Shown here piece by piece: positions 23,308-32,000 of a stretch of 32,829 nt of DNA. This stretch comes from Thermococcus sp. (GTDB lineage Archaea > Methanobacteriota_B > Thermococci > Thermococcales > Thermococcaceae): positions 1 to 32,829 of the forward strand of contig NZ_JALUYR010000042.1 in assembly GCF_027012695.1 (NCBI RefSeq), read 5' to 3'. Every line of letters begins with the position of its first letter. Positions within the stretch are counted from its first letter, which is position 1. The notes under the pieces were generated by a model that had not been told where the DNA came from, searched no databases, and was given only the letters and a program-made list of their open reading frames with translations. The position numbers were made by a program, and so were the translations under genes.

Positions 23308-25230
23308 ATGAAAAAACTGGCGGTACTGACGTTGGTTCTGATGCTGCTGGCACCCATTTCCGGTTTCACCGCAGCACAGTGCCCGGATGAGGGACACACG
23401 GTCGTTCTCAAGGCACCTGCCGTTTCGAAGACCTCCAGCGGCGAACTCATAGGCGTTGCGACCGACTTCGTCATAACCGTTGCCCCCGGAAGCGGCCACG
23501 TCTACGTTGAAACCTGGCCCCTGGCACAGGTGGACATGCAGGCCAGCGCGAGACTCGCCGCACAGGTCGCGGGCAAGGTTCTGGGAGTTGACATGGGAAA
23601 GTACGACGTTTTTATACAGGTGAAGGCGGACTCCCCGATCATTGGGGGTCCCTCTGCCGGAGGAACGATGACAGTGGGAATAATAGCGGCGCTCAAGGGC
23701 TGGCCCGTCAATCCAAAGGTTATGATGACGGGCATGATAAACCCGGATGGAACCATAGGGCCGGTTGGGGGCATACTGGAGAAAGCGGCCGCGGCCCACA
23801 GCGCCGGCGCGGAGCTGTTTCTAATCCCCGAGGGTCAGAGGATCCAGTACGTCCAGGAGACCCAGAAGAAGGAGATAGGCGGGGTCGTTGAGATACACAC
23901 TCAAACCAGGAGAGTCGACGTGGTCGAGTACGCCAGGGAGCGGTGGGGCCTTCGGGTAATAGAGGTTAGGGATATTTACGAGGCAGTCTACTACTTCACA
24001 GGCCACAGGATACCGAGGCCCCGGGCACCCGCCTACATCAGGATAGATACCTCCTTCCTCAGGGAGGATGCGCTGAAGGACTACGAGAACACGAGCGTAT
24101 ACTACAATGAAACCCTTAGAAAGCTGAAGGACAGTGACGTCGGCTACGGCACCTACGCTACCCTCATGGAGGCCCTCAACGAGGCCAGAGCCATACTCAA
24201 CGAGTCGCGGGAGGCCCTGTCCCGGGGAAGGTACTACACGGCCCTCAGCAGGGATTTTCAGGCGAGGATAATCATAAGGCACGTTGACTGGTACCTCGAC
24301 GTTAAGGATCCGGGGGATGTACAGAGACTGCTCAGGATGACCCAGAAGGAGATAAACGCCTCCGAAAGGATCGTGGAGAGCGTTAAGATCAGGGGGATCA
24401 CCATGCTACAGGCCGTCGCGGCCGCGGAGGAGAGGGTGGAACAGGCAAAGGAACTCCTCGAAGAAGCCTGGAAGTACTACTACTCCAACGACTACTGGAA
24501 CGCCATAGGCGATGCCGCATACTCCTACGAGAGGGCAAAGACATCCGTCTTCTGGACCCGGCTCGGCGAGAGGTTCGCGGGCGGACGGGAGATAAGCAGG
24601 GAGACCGTGAAGGCAACCGCCCGTGAGTACATAGACGAGTCCAGCCTGATCGTAACTTACATAGAGTCAATGTACGGCAGCGTGGGCGGGGATCTGAGCG
24701 ACAGCATCGTCAGGGCGGAGCAGTACTATGAGGACGGAAAGTACTCGGCGGCGCTGTTTACGGCAATGGAGGCACGGGTCAGGGCCCAGGTGTTCCTCGA
24801 TACCCTCGGAATAGACAACTGGACCGTTCTGATGGACAAGCTGAGAACCATGAAGGAGGACGCGAGGGCCGCCATAGGGATGGCCCAGAGCAACGGGGTA
24901 ACGCCGATACTGGCGATGGCCTACTACGAGTTCGCGGAGAGCTACGAGAAAAGGGCCGAGAAGACCCGCAGTCTCGATGATCTCCAGACGGCGATGACAT
25001 TCTATCAGTACGCCAGAGAAACGGCGGGACTCTTCATAGGCGGCTCTTCAAAGCCCCCTGCGAGCGTTCCGCAGGAGAACTCCAGTGAGGTTCCCCCAAT
25101 AGTGATCCCCTCCGGTTCCGGCAACACCCCCGCTGAAACTCCCTCTGCCGGGCAGTCCCCCTGGCCCATCGTCGCGGTCGTCGCCCTGGGGGCCTTCCTA
25201 GTGGGGGCGATAGTAGGGAAGAGACTCTGA
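23308..25230 (+). CDS. exported, membrane-anchored S16 (Lon-type) serine protease
   Basis: This is a 640-residue protein. A cleavable signal peptide covers about 1-22 (MKKLAVLTLVLMLLAPISGF). A Lon-like S16 protease domain occupies about 30-230. Catalytic Ser116 lies in GGPSAGGTM and Lys159 in GGILEKAAAAH, the Ser-Lys dyad of the family. There is no AAA+ ATPase domain, so it does not unfold substrates itself; this matches the archaeal exported group (COG1750). About 230-600 is helical, with coiled-coil-like stretches. A Ser/Pro linker then leads to a C-terminal membrane helix and GKRL, anchoring the protease outside. GGTGAG stands four bases before the ATG. The M20 peptidase gene is convergent. 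Confidence 0.86.
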   Translation: MKKLAVLTLVLMLLAPISGFTAAQCPDEGHTVVLKAPAVSKTSSGELIGVATDFVITVAPGSGHVYVETWPLAQVDMQASARLAAQVAGKVLGVDMGKYDVFIQVKADSPIIGGPSAGGTMTVGIIAALKGWPVNPKVMMTGMINPDGTIGPVGGILEKAAAAHSAGAELFLIPEGQRIQYVQETQKKEIGGVVEIHTQTRRVDVVEYARERWGLRVIEVRDIYEAVYYFTGHRIPRPRAPAYIRIDTSFLREDALKDYENTSVYYNETLRKLKDSDVGYGTYATLMEALNEARAILNESREALSRGRYYTALSRDFQARIIIRHVDWYLDVKDPGDVQRLLRMTQKEINASERIVESVKIRGITMLQAVAAAEERVEQAKELLEEAWKYYYSNDYWNAIGDAAYSYERAKTSVFWTRLGERFAGGREISRETVKATAREYIDESSLIVTYIESMYGSVGGDLSDSIVRAEQYYEDGKYSAALFTAMEARVRAQVFLDTLGIDNWTVLMDKLRTMKEDARAAIGMAQSNGVTPILAMAYYEFAESYEKRAEKTRSLDDLQTAMTFYQYARETAGLFIGGSSKPPASVPQENSSEVPPIVIPSGSGNTPAETPSAGQSPWPIVAVVALGAFLVGAIVGKRL

Positions 25231-25232
25231 CA

Positions 25233-25245
25233 CCTTTTCTTTTCA
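25233..25245 (+). terminator. T-rich terminator between S16 protease and M20 peptidase
   Basis: CACCTTTTCTTTTCA directly follows the protease stop at 25228-25230. Archaeal termination uses T-rich runs, so this probably ends the protease transcript. It overlaps the stop of the convergent M20 gene. Confidence 0.45.
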
Positions 25246-26358
25246 AATCATTGCCCGCAGGTAACTCAAGTAGAACTTTTTAACTCTCTTCACCGAGGAG
25301 ACGCTCACCCACTCGTCGGCGGAATGCCAGTTGCCCCCAATCGGGCCGTAGACAAGGGTTGGCCTGCCAAGGTAGGTTCCGAAGTAGTTGAAGTCTCCGA
25401 CGCTCCTCCCGTAGGTTATCTCAGGATCCCCTCCAAAAAGCGCTCTGTGGACGGAGCGGAAGAGGTTGACGAAGTGACTGTTTCGTCTCACAGTATAGGG
25501 AAGCATCTCAGGAGTGGGCCGCTCGAACCGGCTTATCTCAACGTTCCCCCTGAGTCCAAGCTTCTCCCACAGAGCCAGCAGTTCTCCCCTCACCTTCTCC
25601 CAGTCCTCGCCGGGAACGATGTGACGGTCGATTATCGCCATTGCCTCATCGGGAACGCTCAGACCGTCGGCGGAACCCCCTATGTGGAGCGTGCAGTAGG
25701 ATCCCCTACCCAGTTGTCCGTGTTTCCTGAGCCGGATCCTTCCAAGGCTTCCCACGAAGGCTCCGAGTTCCTCTATCGCGTTTACCCCGAGGTAAGGTCT
25801 GGCGGCGTGCGCCCTCTTACCGATTGCCCTGACCATCACGACGAGCCTTCCCCTCGCGCCCAGCATCAGGCTCTCGCCGGTCGGCTCCGCAACGAGAACC
25901 AGATCGGTCCCCTCAAGCTTCCCGCTCTGTATGAGCTCCCAGGCCCCCCGCGAGTAGCCCTCTTCATCGCTCACAGCTGTAAAGATAACGTTTGGCCTCT
26001 TCTCCAGGGGAAACCTCGACAGTTCAATGAACGCGCCAAGAATGGCCGCCAGACCGCCCTTCATGTCCGCGCTGCCCAGTCCGTAGAATCTGTCACCCTC
26101 AAACTCTCCGAGGGGATCCCTGTTCCAGCCCTCGGATGCCCTGACAGTGTCCATGTGGCCGTTCAGAACCACCGTCGGTCCCCTACCGGGAAGACGTGCT
26201 ATGATGTCATCGCCGAAGCCCTCAACAGGAAGCGTCTCAACGGGGATTCCCTCACCGACGAGAAGATCCTGTATAAAGGCCGATATCTCACCCTCACTCC
26301 CCGTTGGGGATTCTATTGAGACGAGCTCTTTCAGGAGTTTTACCTCCACCCCAACCAC
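25243..26358 (-). CDS. M20 family metallopeptidase (ArgE/DapE-like)
   Basis: This is a 371-residue zinc amidohydrolase of the ArgE/DapE/ACY1/CPG2 family. Metal and catalytic residues: H68 and D70 in NGHMDTV, D98 in GSADMKGG, E132/E133 in SDEEG, E158 in AEPTGE, and a late histidine in GNWHSADEW. Between them is the dimerisation insert (KRAHAARPYLGVNAIEEL). Substrates in this family are N-acyl amino acids or short peptides. No biosynthetic neighbours are present, so the exact reaction cannot be set, and a dipeptidase or deacylase role is most likely. The start is GTG at 26358 or 26349 (MVGVEVKLL); GGTGG lies near both. It is cytoplasmic. Confidence 0.87.
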   Translation of the reverse strand: MVGVEVKLLKELVSIESPTGSEGEISAFIQDLLVGEGIPVETLPVEGFGDDIIARLPGRGPTVVLNGHMDTVRASEGWNRDPLGEFEGDRFYGLGSADMKGGLAAILGAFIELSRFPLEKRPNVIFTAVSDEEGYSRGAWELIQSGKLEGTDLVLVAEPTGESLMLGARGRLVVMVRAIGKRAHAARPYLGVNAIEELGAFVGSLGRIRLRKHGQLGRGSYCTLHIGGSADGLSVPDEAMAIIDRHIVPGEDWEKVRGELLALWEKLGLRGNVEISRFERPTPEMLPYTVRRNSHFVNLFRSVHRALFGGDPEITYGRSVGDFNYFGTYLGRPTLVYGPIGGNWHSADEWVSVSSVKRVKKFYLSYLRAMI

Positions 26359-26403
26359 CGGGAATAGAACTCAACGAAGTCTTAAGGGGTTTCCGGAGAA
26401 GTG

Positions 26404-26481
26404 TGGTGGACCGGGCGGGATTTGAACCCGCGGCCTCCGCCTTGCGAGGGCGGCGCTCATACCAGGCTGAGCTACCGGCCC
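26404..26481 (-). tRNA. tRNA-Ala (anticodon CGC)
   Basis: Read on the minus strand, this 78-base gene begins GGGCCGG and ends CCGGTCC-A-CCA, so the CCA tail is encoded. The acceptor stem has G3:U70, the alanyl-tRNA synthetase identity pair. The D-arm is GCTCAGCCTGGTATGAGC. The anticodon stem CCGCC/GGCGG encloses the loop CTCGCAA, giving CGC, which reads GCG (Ala). The T-arm is GCGGG-TTCAAAT-CCCGC. No intron is present. It lies upstream of the M20 gene on the same strand, with its own TATA box. Confidence 0.95.
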
Positions 26482-26505
26482 ATCCAGTAGTAGAAAAGCG
26501 GGGAG

Positions 26506-26516
26506 GTTTTAAAAAG
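26506..26516 (-). promoter_or_regulatory. TATA box of tRNA-Ala
   Basis: The minus strand reads TTTTTAAAACC, about 30 bases before the tRNA 5' end at 26481. It is preceded by AAAAC, which could be a B-recognition element. Confidence 0.65.
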
Positions 26517-26552
26517 TTTTGGTCCCGGATCGGTTCCGACGGCGGGCTAAAA

Positions 26553-26562
26553 CCTTTATATG
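26553..26562 (+). promoter_or_regulatory. TATA box of enolase
   Basis: CCTTTATATG is centred about 27 bases before the start of the GAGGTGATTGGG leader and about 36 bases before the ATG at 26594. AAAA immediately before it may be the B-recognition element. No TATCAC-N5-GTGATA glycolytic motif is found near this promoter, unlike the glucanotransferase gene. Confidence 0.7.
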
Positions 26563-26593
26563 CTCGGAGAGAATACCCCATGAGGTGATTGGG

Positions 26594-27886
26594 ATGGAGA
26601 ACCCCTTCGAGATTACTGGAGTGATTGCCAGGGAGATACTCGACAGCAGGGGAAACCCGACAGTTGAGGTGGAGGTATACACGCCGGTCAGCATGGGAAG
26701 GGCAGCGGTTCCGAGCGGAGCTTCAACTGGAACCCACGAGGCGGTTGAGCTACGCGACGGCGGGAAGAGATACCTTGGGAAGGGAGTTAGGAGAGCTGTG
26801 GAGAACGTCAACAAGATAATCGCGCCCGAAATAATGGGCATGGACGTCACCTGGCAGAGGGACATAGATACTCTCATGATAGAGCTTGACGGAACGGAGA
26901 ACAAGAGCAACCTCGGCGCTAATGCAATCCTCGGCGTTTCTCTGGCGGTTGCAAAGGCCGCAGCGAACGCTCTGGGTTTACCGCTCTACCAGTACATTGG
27001 AGGAACCAACGCCTACGTTATGCCGGTTCCGATGAGCAACGTCATCAACGGTGGAGTACACGCGGGCAACGACCTCGACTTCCAAGAGTTCATGATAATG
27101 CCTATCGGAGCAGACAGCTTCCGCGAGGCCATAAGGTGGGTTAGCGAGACCTATCACGTCCTCAAGGGTGTCATAGCCCAGAAGTACGGAAGAATAGCCA
27201 TCAACGTTGGAGACGAGGGTGGATTCGCCCCGCCGATGAAGGAGGTAACCGAACCCTTCGAAGTCCTTATCCAGGCCATCGAGGAGGCAGGTTACAAACC
27301 AGGTGACGAGATAGCCTTCGCCATTGATGCGGCCTCGAGCGAGTTCTTCCACCCTGACATCGGGAAATACGTGGTTGCCGGAAAGGAGTACGACAGGGGA
27401 GAGCTCCTCGAGCTTTACAGGGAGCTCGTCTCAACTTATCCGATAGTTTCCATCGAGGACCCGTTCCACGAGGAGGACTGGGAGGGCTTCGCCCTTATAA
27501 CGAGGGAGCTCGGAGACAAGATACAGATCGTCGGCGACGACCTCTTCGTCACCAACCCCAAGAGGATAAGAAAGGGCATCGAGATGGGAGCGGCAAATGC
27601 GCTCCTCCTCAAGGTCAATCAGATAGGAACGCTCAGCGAGGCCATAGATGCCGCCTACACCGCCTTCAGGGCCGGCTACGGTGTCGTTGTCTCCCACCGC
27701 TCTGGGGAGACGGAGGACTCAACCATAGCGGACATAGCGGTTGCCCTCAACTCCGGCCAGATAAAGACCGGTGCTCCAGCGAGGAGCGACAGAAACGCGA
27801 AGTACAACCAGCTGATAAGAATCGAGGAGGAACTTGAGGGAATCGCCTACTATCCCGGAAGGAAGTTCAGGAACCCCTTCCTCTGA
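26594..27886 (+). CDS. eno: enolase
   Basis: This is a 430-residue enolase, interconverting 2-phosphoglycerate and phosphoenolpyruvate in glycolysis and gluconeogenesis. The family blocks are complete: [17 protein letters not shown] at the N-terminus, the [16 protein letters not shown] loop, [29 protein letters not shown] and GDDLFVTN with metal ligands, the catalytic lysine in [13 protein letters not shown], and the [14 protein letters not shown] phosphate loop. The ATG at 26594 has GAGGTGATTGGG just before it and matches the usual N-terminus ([10 protein letters not shown]). An in-frame extension to 26519 would run through the promoter and is rejected. It is cytoplasmic. Confidence 0.97.
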   Translation: MENPFEITGVIAREILDSRGNPTVEVEVYTPVSMGRAAVPSGASTGTHEAVELRDGGKRYLGKGVRRAVENVNKIIAPEIMGMDVTWQRDIDTLMIELDGTENKSNLGANAILGVSLAVAKAAANALGLPLYQYIGGTNAYVMPVPMSNVINGGVHAGNDLDFQEFMIMPIGADSFREAIRWVSETYHVLKGVIAQKYGRIAINVGDEGGFAPPMKEVTEPFEVLIQAIEEAGYKPGDEIAFAIDAASSEFFHPDIGKYVVAGKEYDRGELLELYRELVSTYPIVSIEDPFHEEDWEGFALITRELGDKIQIVGDDLFVTNPKRIRKGIEMGAANALLLKVNQIGTLSEAIDAAYTAFRAGYGVVVSHRSGETEDSTIADIAVALNSGQIKTGAPARSDRNAKYNQLIRIEEELEGIAYYPGRKFRNPFL

Positions 27887-27891
27887 GCCCC

Positions 27892-27902
27892 TTTTTAATT
27901 TT
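27892..27902 (+). terminator. T-rich terminator after enolase
   Basis: TTTTTAATTTT begins six bases after the enolase stop. It is only about ten bases before the next ATG, too close to serve as a TATA box for it, so a terminator is more likely. Confidence 0.4.
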
Positions 27903-27912
27903 GGTGGATCCG

Positions 27913-28530
27913 ATGAGGGTTGAGGTCATCCTAAAGCCCCGGCCGCTGCTCATTCTGGCGGAGGTATTCATCCTTCTCGCGTTCATCCTCTCGACGAGGT
28001 CATACAACGGCTCAATAGCCTGCCTCGGTGCCTCAACGATCCTGTACTACGTCGGAATGACCGAGTTCGTGAGAAGAAAGCTCGGCCGGTGGGCGGTTAA
28101 GAGATTCACGGTGGCTTACCTGCTTAGGGCCCTCTCCTGGGTTCTAATGATCGCCTCCGCCTTCTACACCTATTCCGCGGTGGTGAAGAACATCTTTCCC
28201 TTCGGGCCGAGGGAGTTCGTGGTCACATCGGTGGTTGCGCTGATCGGCGCGGCGATCAACTACGTGGCGGTCGGTATACGGAACAGCGTCCTCTGGAAGA
28301 TAGAGGGACTCAGGACGAGTCTCTGGTTCTCCAGGCTTAACTCGATGGTGCTCTTCATCATGGCCGCACTGCCCTTTCTTCCGGCCCTCGCGGAGGCTGG
28401 AGAGATCCGATGGGTGCTGGCTATTCTTTCAGCGCCGGTGCTGGGTTCCTTCACCGTTCTGGCGATTCTCGGGAAGATCTTCTACTGGAGGTTTCTCCTG
28501 GTGATGGAGAACGGGCTAGGATCTCCCTGA
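27913..28530 (+). CDS. six-pass membrane protein of unknown function
   Basis: This is a 205-residue hydrophobic protein with about six membrane helices in three pairs (ILAEVFILLAFILSTRSY, IACLGASTILYYVGMTEFV, LRALSWVLMIASAFYTYSAV, VVALIGAAINYVAVGI, MVLFIMAALPFLPALAEAG, VLGSFTVLAILGKIFYW). The loop RKLGRWAVKRFTVAYL is basic and probably cytoplasmic. No family was recognised. The ATG at 27913 is preceded by GGTGGAT; in-frame TTG/GTG codons at 27901/27904 lie at that site and are less likely. Its last 80 bases overlap the convergent PadR gene in the opposite direction. Confidence 0.68.
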   Translation: MRVEVILKPRPLLILAEVFILLAFILSTRSYNGSIACLGASTILYYVGMTEFVRRKLGRWAVKRFTVAYLLRALSWVLMIASAFYTYSAVVKNIFPFGPREFVVTSVVALIGAAINYVAVGIRNSVLWKIEGLRTSLWFSRLNSMVLFIMAALPFLPALAEAGEIRWVLAILSAPVLGSFTVLAILGKIFYWRFLLVMENGLGSP

Positions 28531-28984
28531 GTCTGTCCCTCTTCGCCTCCAGGAGCGTTATCACCTCGTCCAGTATCCTCAGGTACTCCTCAACGGCCTC
28601 CCTCGCGAGTTCCTTCCCGTAACCCCTCTCCCGGAGCCTCTCCCTCATGAGCTCGTGATACTGAATGGCCGTGTAGAGGGACTTCAGGGCAAGCTCGTTG
28701 GCCTCTCTCAGATAGTTCCAGCCTTTCTCGGTCAGTCTGTATCTGACCAGTCTCCTCTTTCCCCGGTACTCCTCCCTGGGTTCTATCAGCCCCTCCTCGA
28801 CCATCTTGTTGAGCATCGTGTAGAGGTTGCCGTGGCTCGGTTTCCATATCCCTGCCGCTATCTTCTCTATCTCCTTCATTATCTCGTAACCGTGAGTTTC
28901 CCCTTTGAGGCCGATAATGAGGAGTATGAGGTTCTTGAGGGGGACCGTGAAGATGCTCCTAACGATCTTGGCCTCGGCGTCCAT
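28451..28984 (-). CDS. PadR family transcriptional regulator
   Basis: This is a 177-residue regulator. The PadR winged helix (about 15-90) is clear: LIIGLKGETHGYEIMKEIEK, GIWKPSHGNLYTMLNKMVEE and GKRRLVRYRLTEKGWNYL. A C-terminal helical dimerisation arm follows (LREANELALKSLYTAIQY... to about 150). The last 26 residues, rich in Ser, Arg and Pro, are encoded entirely inside the overlap with the membrane-protein gene and look like an acquired tail. A minus-strand CTTATAAA TATA box lies at 29003-29010, with an inverted repeat just upstream at 29013-29033. PadR proteins commonly repress efflux pumps, which fits the divergent MMPL gene. Confidence 0.88.
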   Translation of the reverse strand: MDAEAKIVRSIFTVPLKNLILLIIGLKGETHGYEIMKEIEKIAAGIWKPSHGNLYTMLNKMVEEGLIEPREEYRGKRRLVRYRLTEKGWNYLREANELALKSLYTAIQYHELMRERLRERGYGKELAREAVEEYLRILDEVITLLEAKRDRLREILARSPSPGETSSRRSSRESPER

Positions 28985-29002
28985 GATACCACTTCCGAAA
29001 TG

Positions 29003-29033
29003 TTTATAAGCGACATATCAAAGCCCGATATGT
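29003..29033. promoter_or_regulatory. PadR promoter and inverted-repeat operator
   Basis: The minus-strand TATA box CTTATAAA (29003-29010) is 20-25 bases before the PadR ATG. Two bases further upstream is a perfect inverted repeat, ACATATC-N7-GATATGT (29013-29033). Seven-base arms seven apart put the half-sites 14 bases centre to centre, suitable for a dimeric winged-helix protein. It lies between PadR and the MMPL exporter, so one dimer could control both. Confidence 0.68.
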
Positions 29034-29099
29034 TTGGTATGAACACATTAACCATAGACAGTTTCCTGCAAACTCCTTAAAAAAGTTGGGGTGATCGCA

Positions 29100-32000
29100 G
29101 TGTCCTGGAACGAGTGGATAGCCAGGCATTCTAAAATTGTGGTAATGATCTGGCTGGTCATGATAGTGATAATGACACCTATGGCGATCAGAATAAACAG
29201 CATCACGAGTTACAGCATAGACCAGATGCTCCCGAGCGGCATAGAATCCGTGGAAGTTCAGAAGATAATGGAGAAAGACTTCGCGGGGGCCGTGAACGAG
29301 AACCAGACCTTCCTCATAATCACAAACGTGAGCGTCAACGATCCCCGGGCAGAGATGGCCTACCACCGCTTCAGGGAGAGGGTCGAGGGCAGGTACGCCC
29401 GCAACGTAACCTCCTACTACGACGCCCTGGAAAACCTCGAGGTGAGGAGCCGGACCCTGGCGCTGAACCTCACCAGGACAACGGCCAACGTCACGGGGCT
29501 GCTCTACACAACGGCGCTTGAGACCAACAGGAGCTTCGGACAGTTCCTGGAAAGGGTCTATCTCCTCGCCAACACGACCGAGAACACGAGAGAGCTCCTG
29601 CTCCAGACCGCCAGGGCGTACCTGAGTCTCAGGGAGAACCTCACGGATCTCTACAGCAGGATGAACTCCCTTTCAAAGCTCCTGAAGGATACCGACGCCG
29701 CCTATCTAAAGCTGGTATCGGAGAACCCAAACCTCACCCTTGAAGAGAGGAAGCGGGCCCTCGAAAATCTACTCTACGAACGGGTCAACGGGAGTCTCAA
29801 ACCGCTCGTCCCAGCGGTGGTGGAAACCGTCGTGGCCTACGACCCGGTTCCGAGCGGAACCCTCCTCAAGAACCCCGGGCTCCTGGAGAACGCAACGGTG
29901 GACCTCACATACCGCGTGATGGGCGATCCCAGTCTTCCGAGGGAGGTGCTCCACGCCCTTTACAGGAGCCATGGCGATGAAAGGATCATCGGAAAGATAG
30001 CGGCGGATCTGCTCCGGGAGAAACTCGTCGGAGAGCTCAGGGGGAAGGTCCCAGACCCCGAAAAGACGGCGGAGATAATCGTGGCGGCCGTTGTTGAGAA
30101 CCCCGAGGGGATAGTCAGCGGCAAGACCCTGGAAGATGCCACGGTGTCGACGGTTTTGAAGCTTCTGCCGGAAGAAAGGGCAGGGGCGGAGCTCGAAGAA
30201 CTCGTAAGGGCTCTTTACAGGGGTGCCGATCCGGAGAAGCTTGCCAGGGAAACCTTCCTCAGGGAGTTCGAGAAAAGACTCTCCGAAACAGTTCCCCCCG
30301 GAACGCCGGAGAACGTTAGGAAAGCCCTTCTCTCACTGGCCAGGGAGGTCGTGGAGAGATATCCCCTCAGCGGGAGGGAACTGGAGGCCATGGTGAAGAA
30401 AAAGGTGGCGGAGATACTAGGCTCGTACCTGGCCGGTGGAATCGGGGGAGTTGAGCTCGATATAAACCTTACCAAGCTCGTGGACCTCGCGTACAGGTTC
30501 AGGGACGATCCGAGTGCGATAACCGAAAAAGACGTTGAGCCAGTGGCGGAGGACGTTTACAGGAGCCTCTACTCCATTATGGGGCCCTACATCGAGCACC
30601 TCAAAAGCGAGGACAACACGAGCCTGATGATAATCTTCATTCCAGCCGGGAAGCCCGCGAGGGGGCAGGATGAGTACAGGTACCTCTTCGAGAACGCAAC
30701 CATCGTCAAGAGAACAGCCCTCGAGGAGTTCGGAAGGTACTTCCCGAAGGTTGACGGTGCCCTCGGCGGAAACCCGGTGCAGCTGCACGAGATGTTCGTC
30801 CTGGGGAAGGAGGACAACGAGAAGACGACGAAGTTCAGCGTCGTGGGGGCGCTGATAATCCTGTTCATCCTCATGGGGGCGGCGGTTCTGGCGACGATAC
30901 TGCCATTCACGGGCGTTGGAACCGCGATCCTGACGAGCTTCGGTTTGATATACCTCCTGGCCAAGGGGGACGTGATGAGCGTCGGCAACTGGGCGGTTAT
31001 GCTGACTGTGACTACAGCCCTCGGCCTTGGAATAGACTACGCCACCTATTACCTGCACAGGTTTAGAGAGTATCTGGCGGAAGGCTATGACCACGAGGGG
31101 GCCGTTGCCGAGGCACTGAAGCGCTCAAAGGACGCGGTCTTAGCGAGTGCAGCAACGGACATAATAGCCTTCGCGAGCTTCGTTCTGGCATGGGAGTTCC
31201 CGATGTTCAGGCAGATGGGAATCATCGCACCGCTCGCGGTCGTTGCGGTCCTCCTGGCCAGCCTGACGTTCATCCCCGCCATGACGTCCCTCGTGGGGGA
31301 CAAGCCGATCTTCTGGTGGCCGAGGAAACTCGAGAAACACCTGAAGGACATAAACGTCCACGAGAGGAGCAAACTCGCCGGGTGGGCGGTAAGACATGCG
31401 AGGCTCGTCCTCCTGATCGCACTGCTCTTAGCCGCCCCGGCGACCTACGCCTTCTTCACCTTCGATGGCAGCCACGACATGACCCTCTTCCTCCCCGAGA
31501 ACAGCGAAACCTACCACTTCATCCAGCTGAGCCAGGAGAAGTTCGGGGCAGCGGTGGCCTCGCCCTACTACGTGATCCTGGAGTTCAAGGGACCCCTGAG
31601 CGACCGGGATTTAAGGACAATCGAGAGGATAAGCGAGCACCTCCTGGAGATGGAAGGTGTGACCTCCGTCTACTCCCCGACGATGCCCTATGGAAAGCCC
31701 CTGAAGAACCTCACGCTTGAGGAGATAAAGGCCCTGGGAGGGGACCGCTACATATCGAGGGACGGCAGGATGGTACTCATCCAGGTGAGCGCGAGGTACG
31801 GGGAGAACAGCGAGGAGGCAAAGAGGCTCATAAGGGAGATGCGGGCCTATCTGAGGGAAGAAGTTGAGAGGAATCCAAGGCTCCAGAGCGCCCTCGTCGG
31901 TGGGAACGCGGCCCTAAGCCTTGACCTCAGCGAGAGGATCAACGACGTCTTCTGGCACAGAATCCTGCCGGTAGCTCTTATCCTGATGTTCCTCTCGCTG

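Noticed and set aside
25324-26319. A 331-residue open frame on the plus strand
   Set aside because: It mirrors the M20 peptidase, which has every metal ligand; the mirror has no recognisable domain.
26549-26593. A glycolytic motif in the enolase promoter
   Set aside because: No TATCAC-N5-GTGATA is present; only the TATA box and ribosome binding site are seen.
30417-31094. A 225-residue open frame on the minus strand
   Set aside because: It is opposite the MMPL exporter and runs through its conserved proton-relay helix region.
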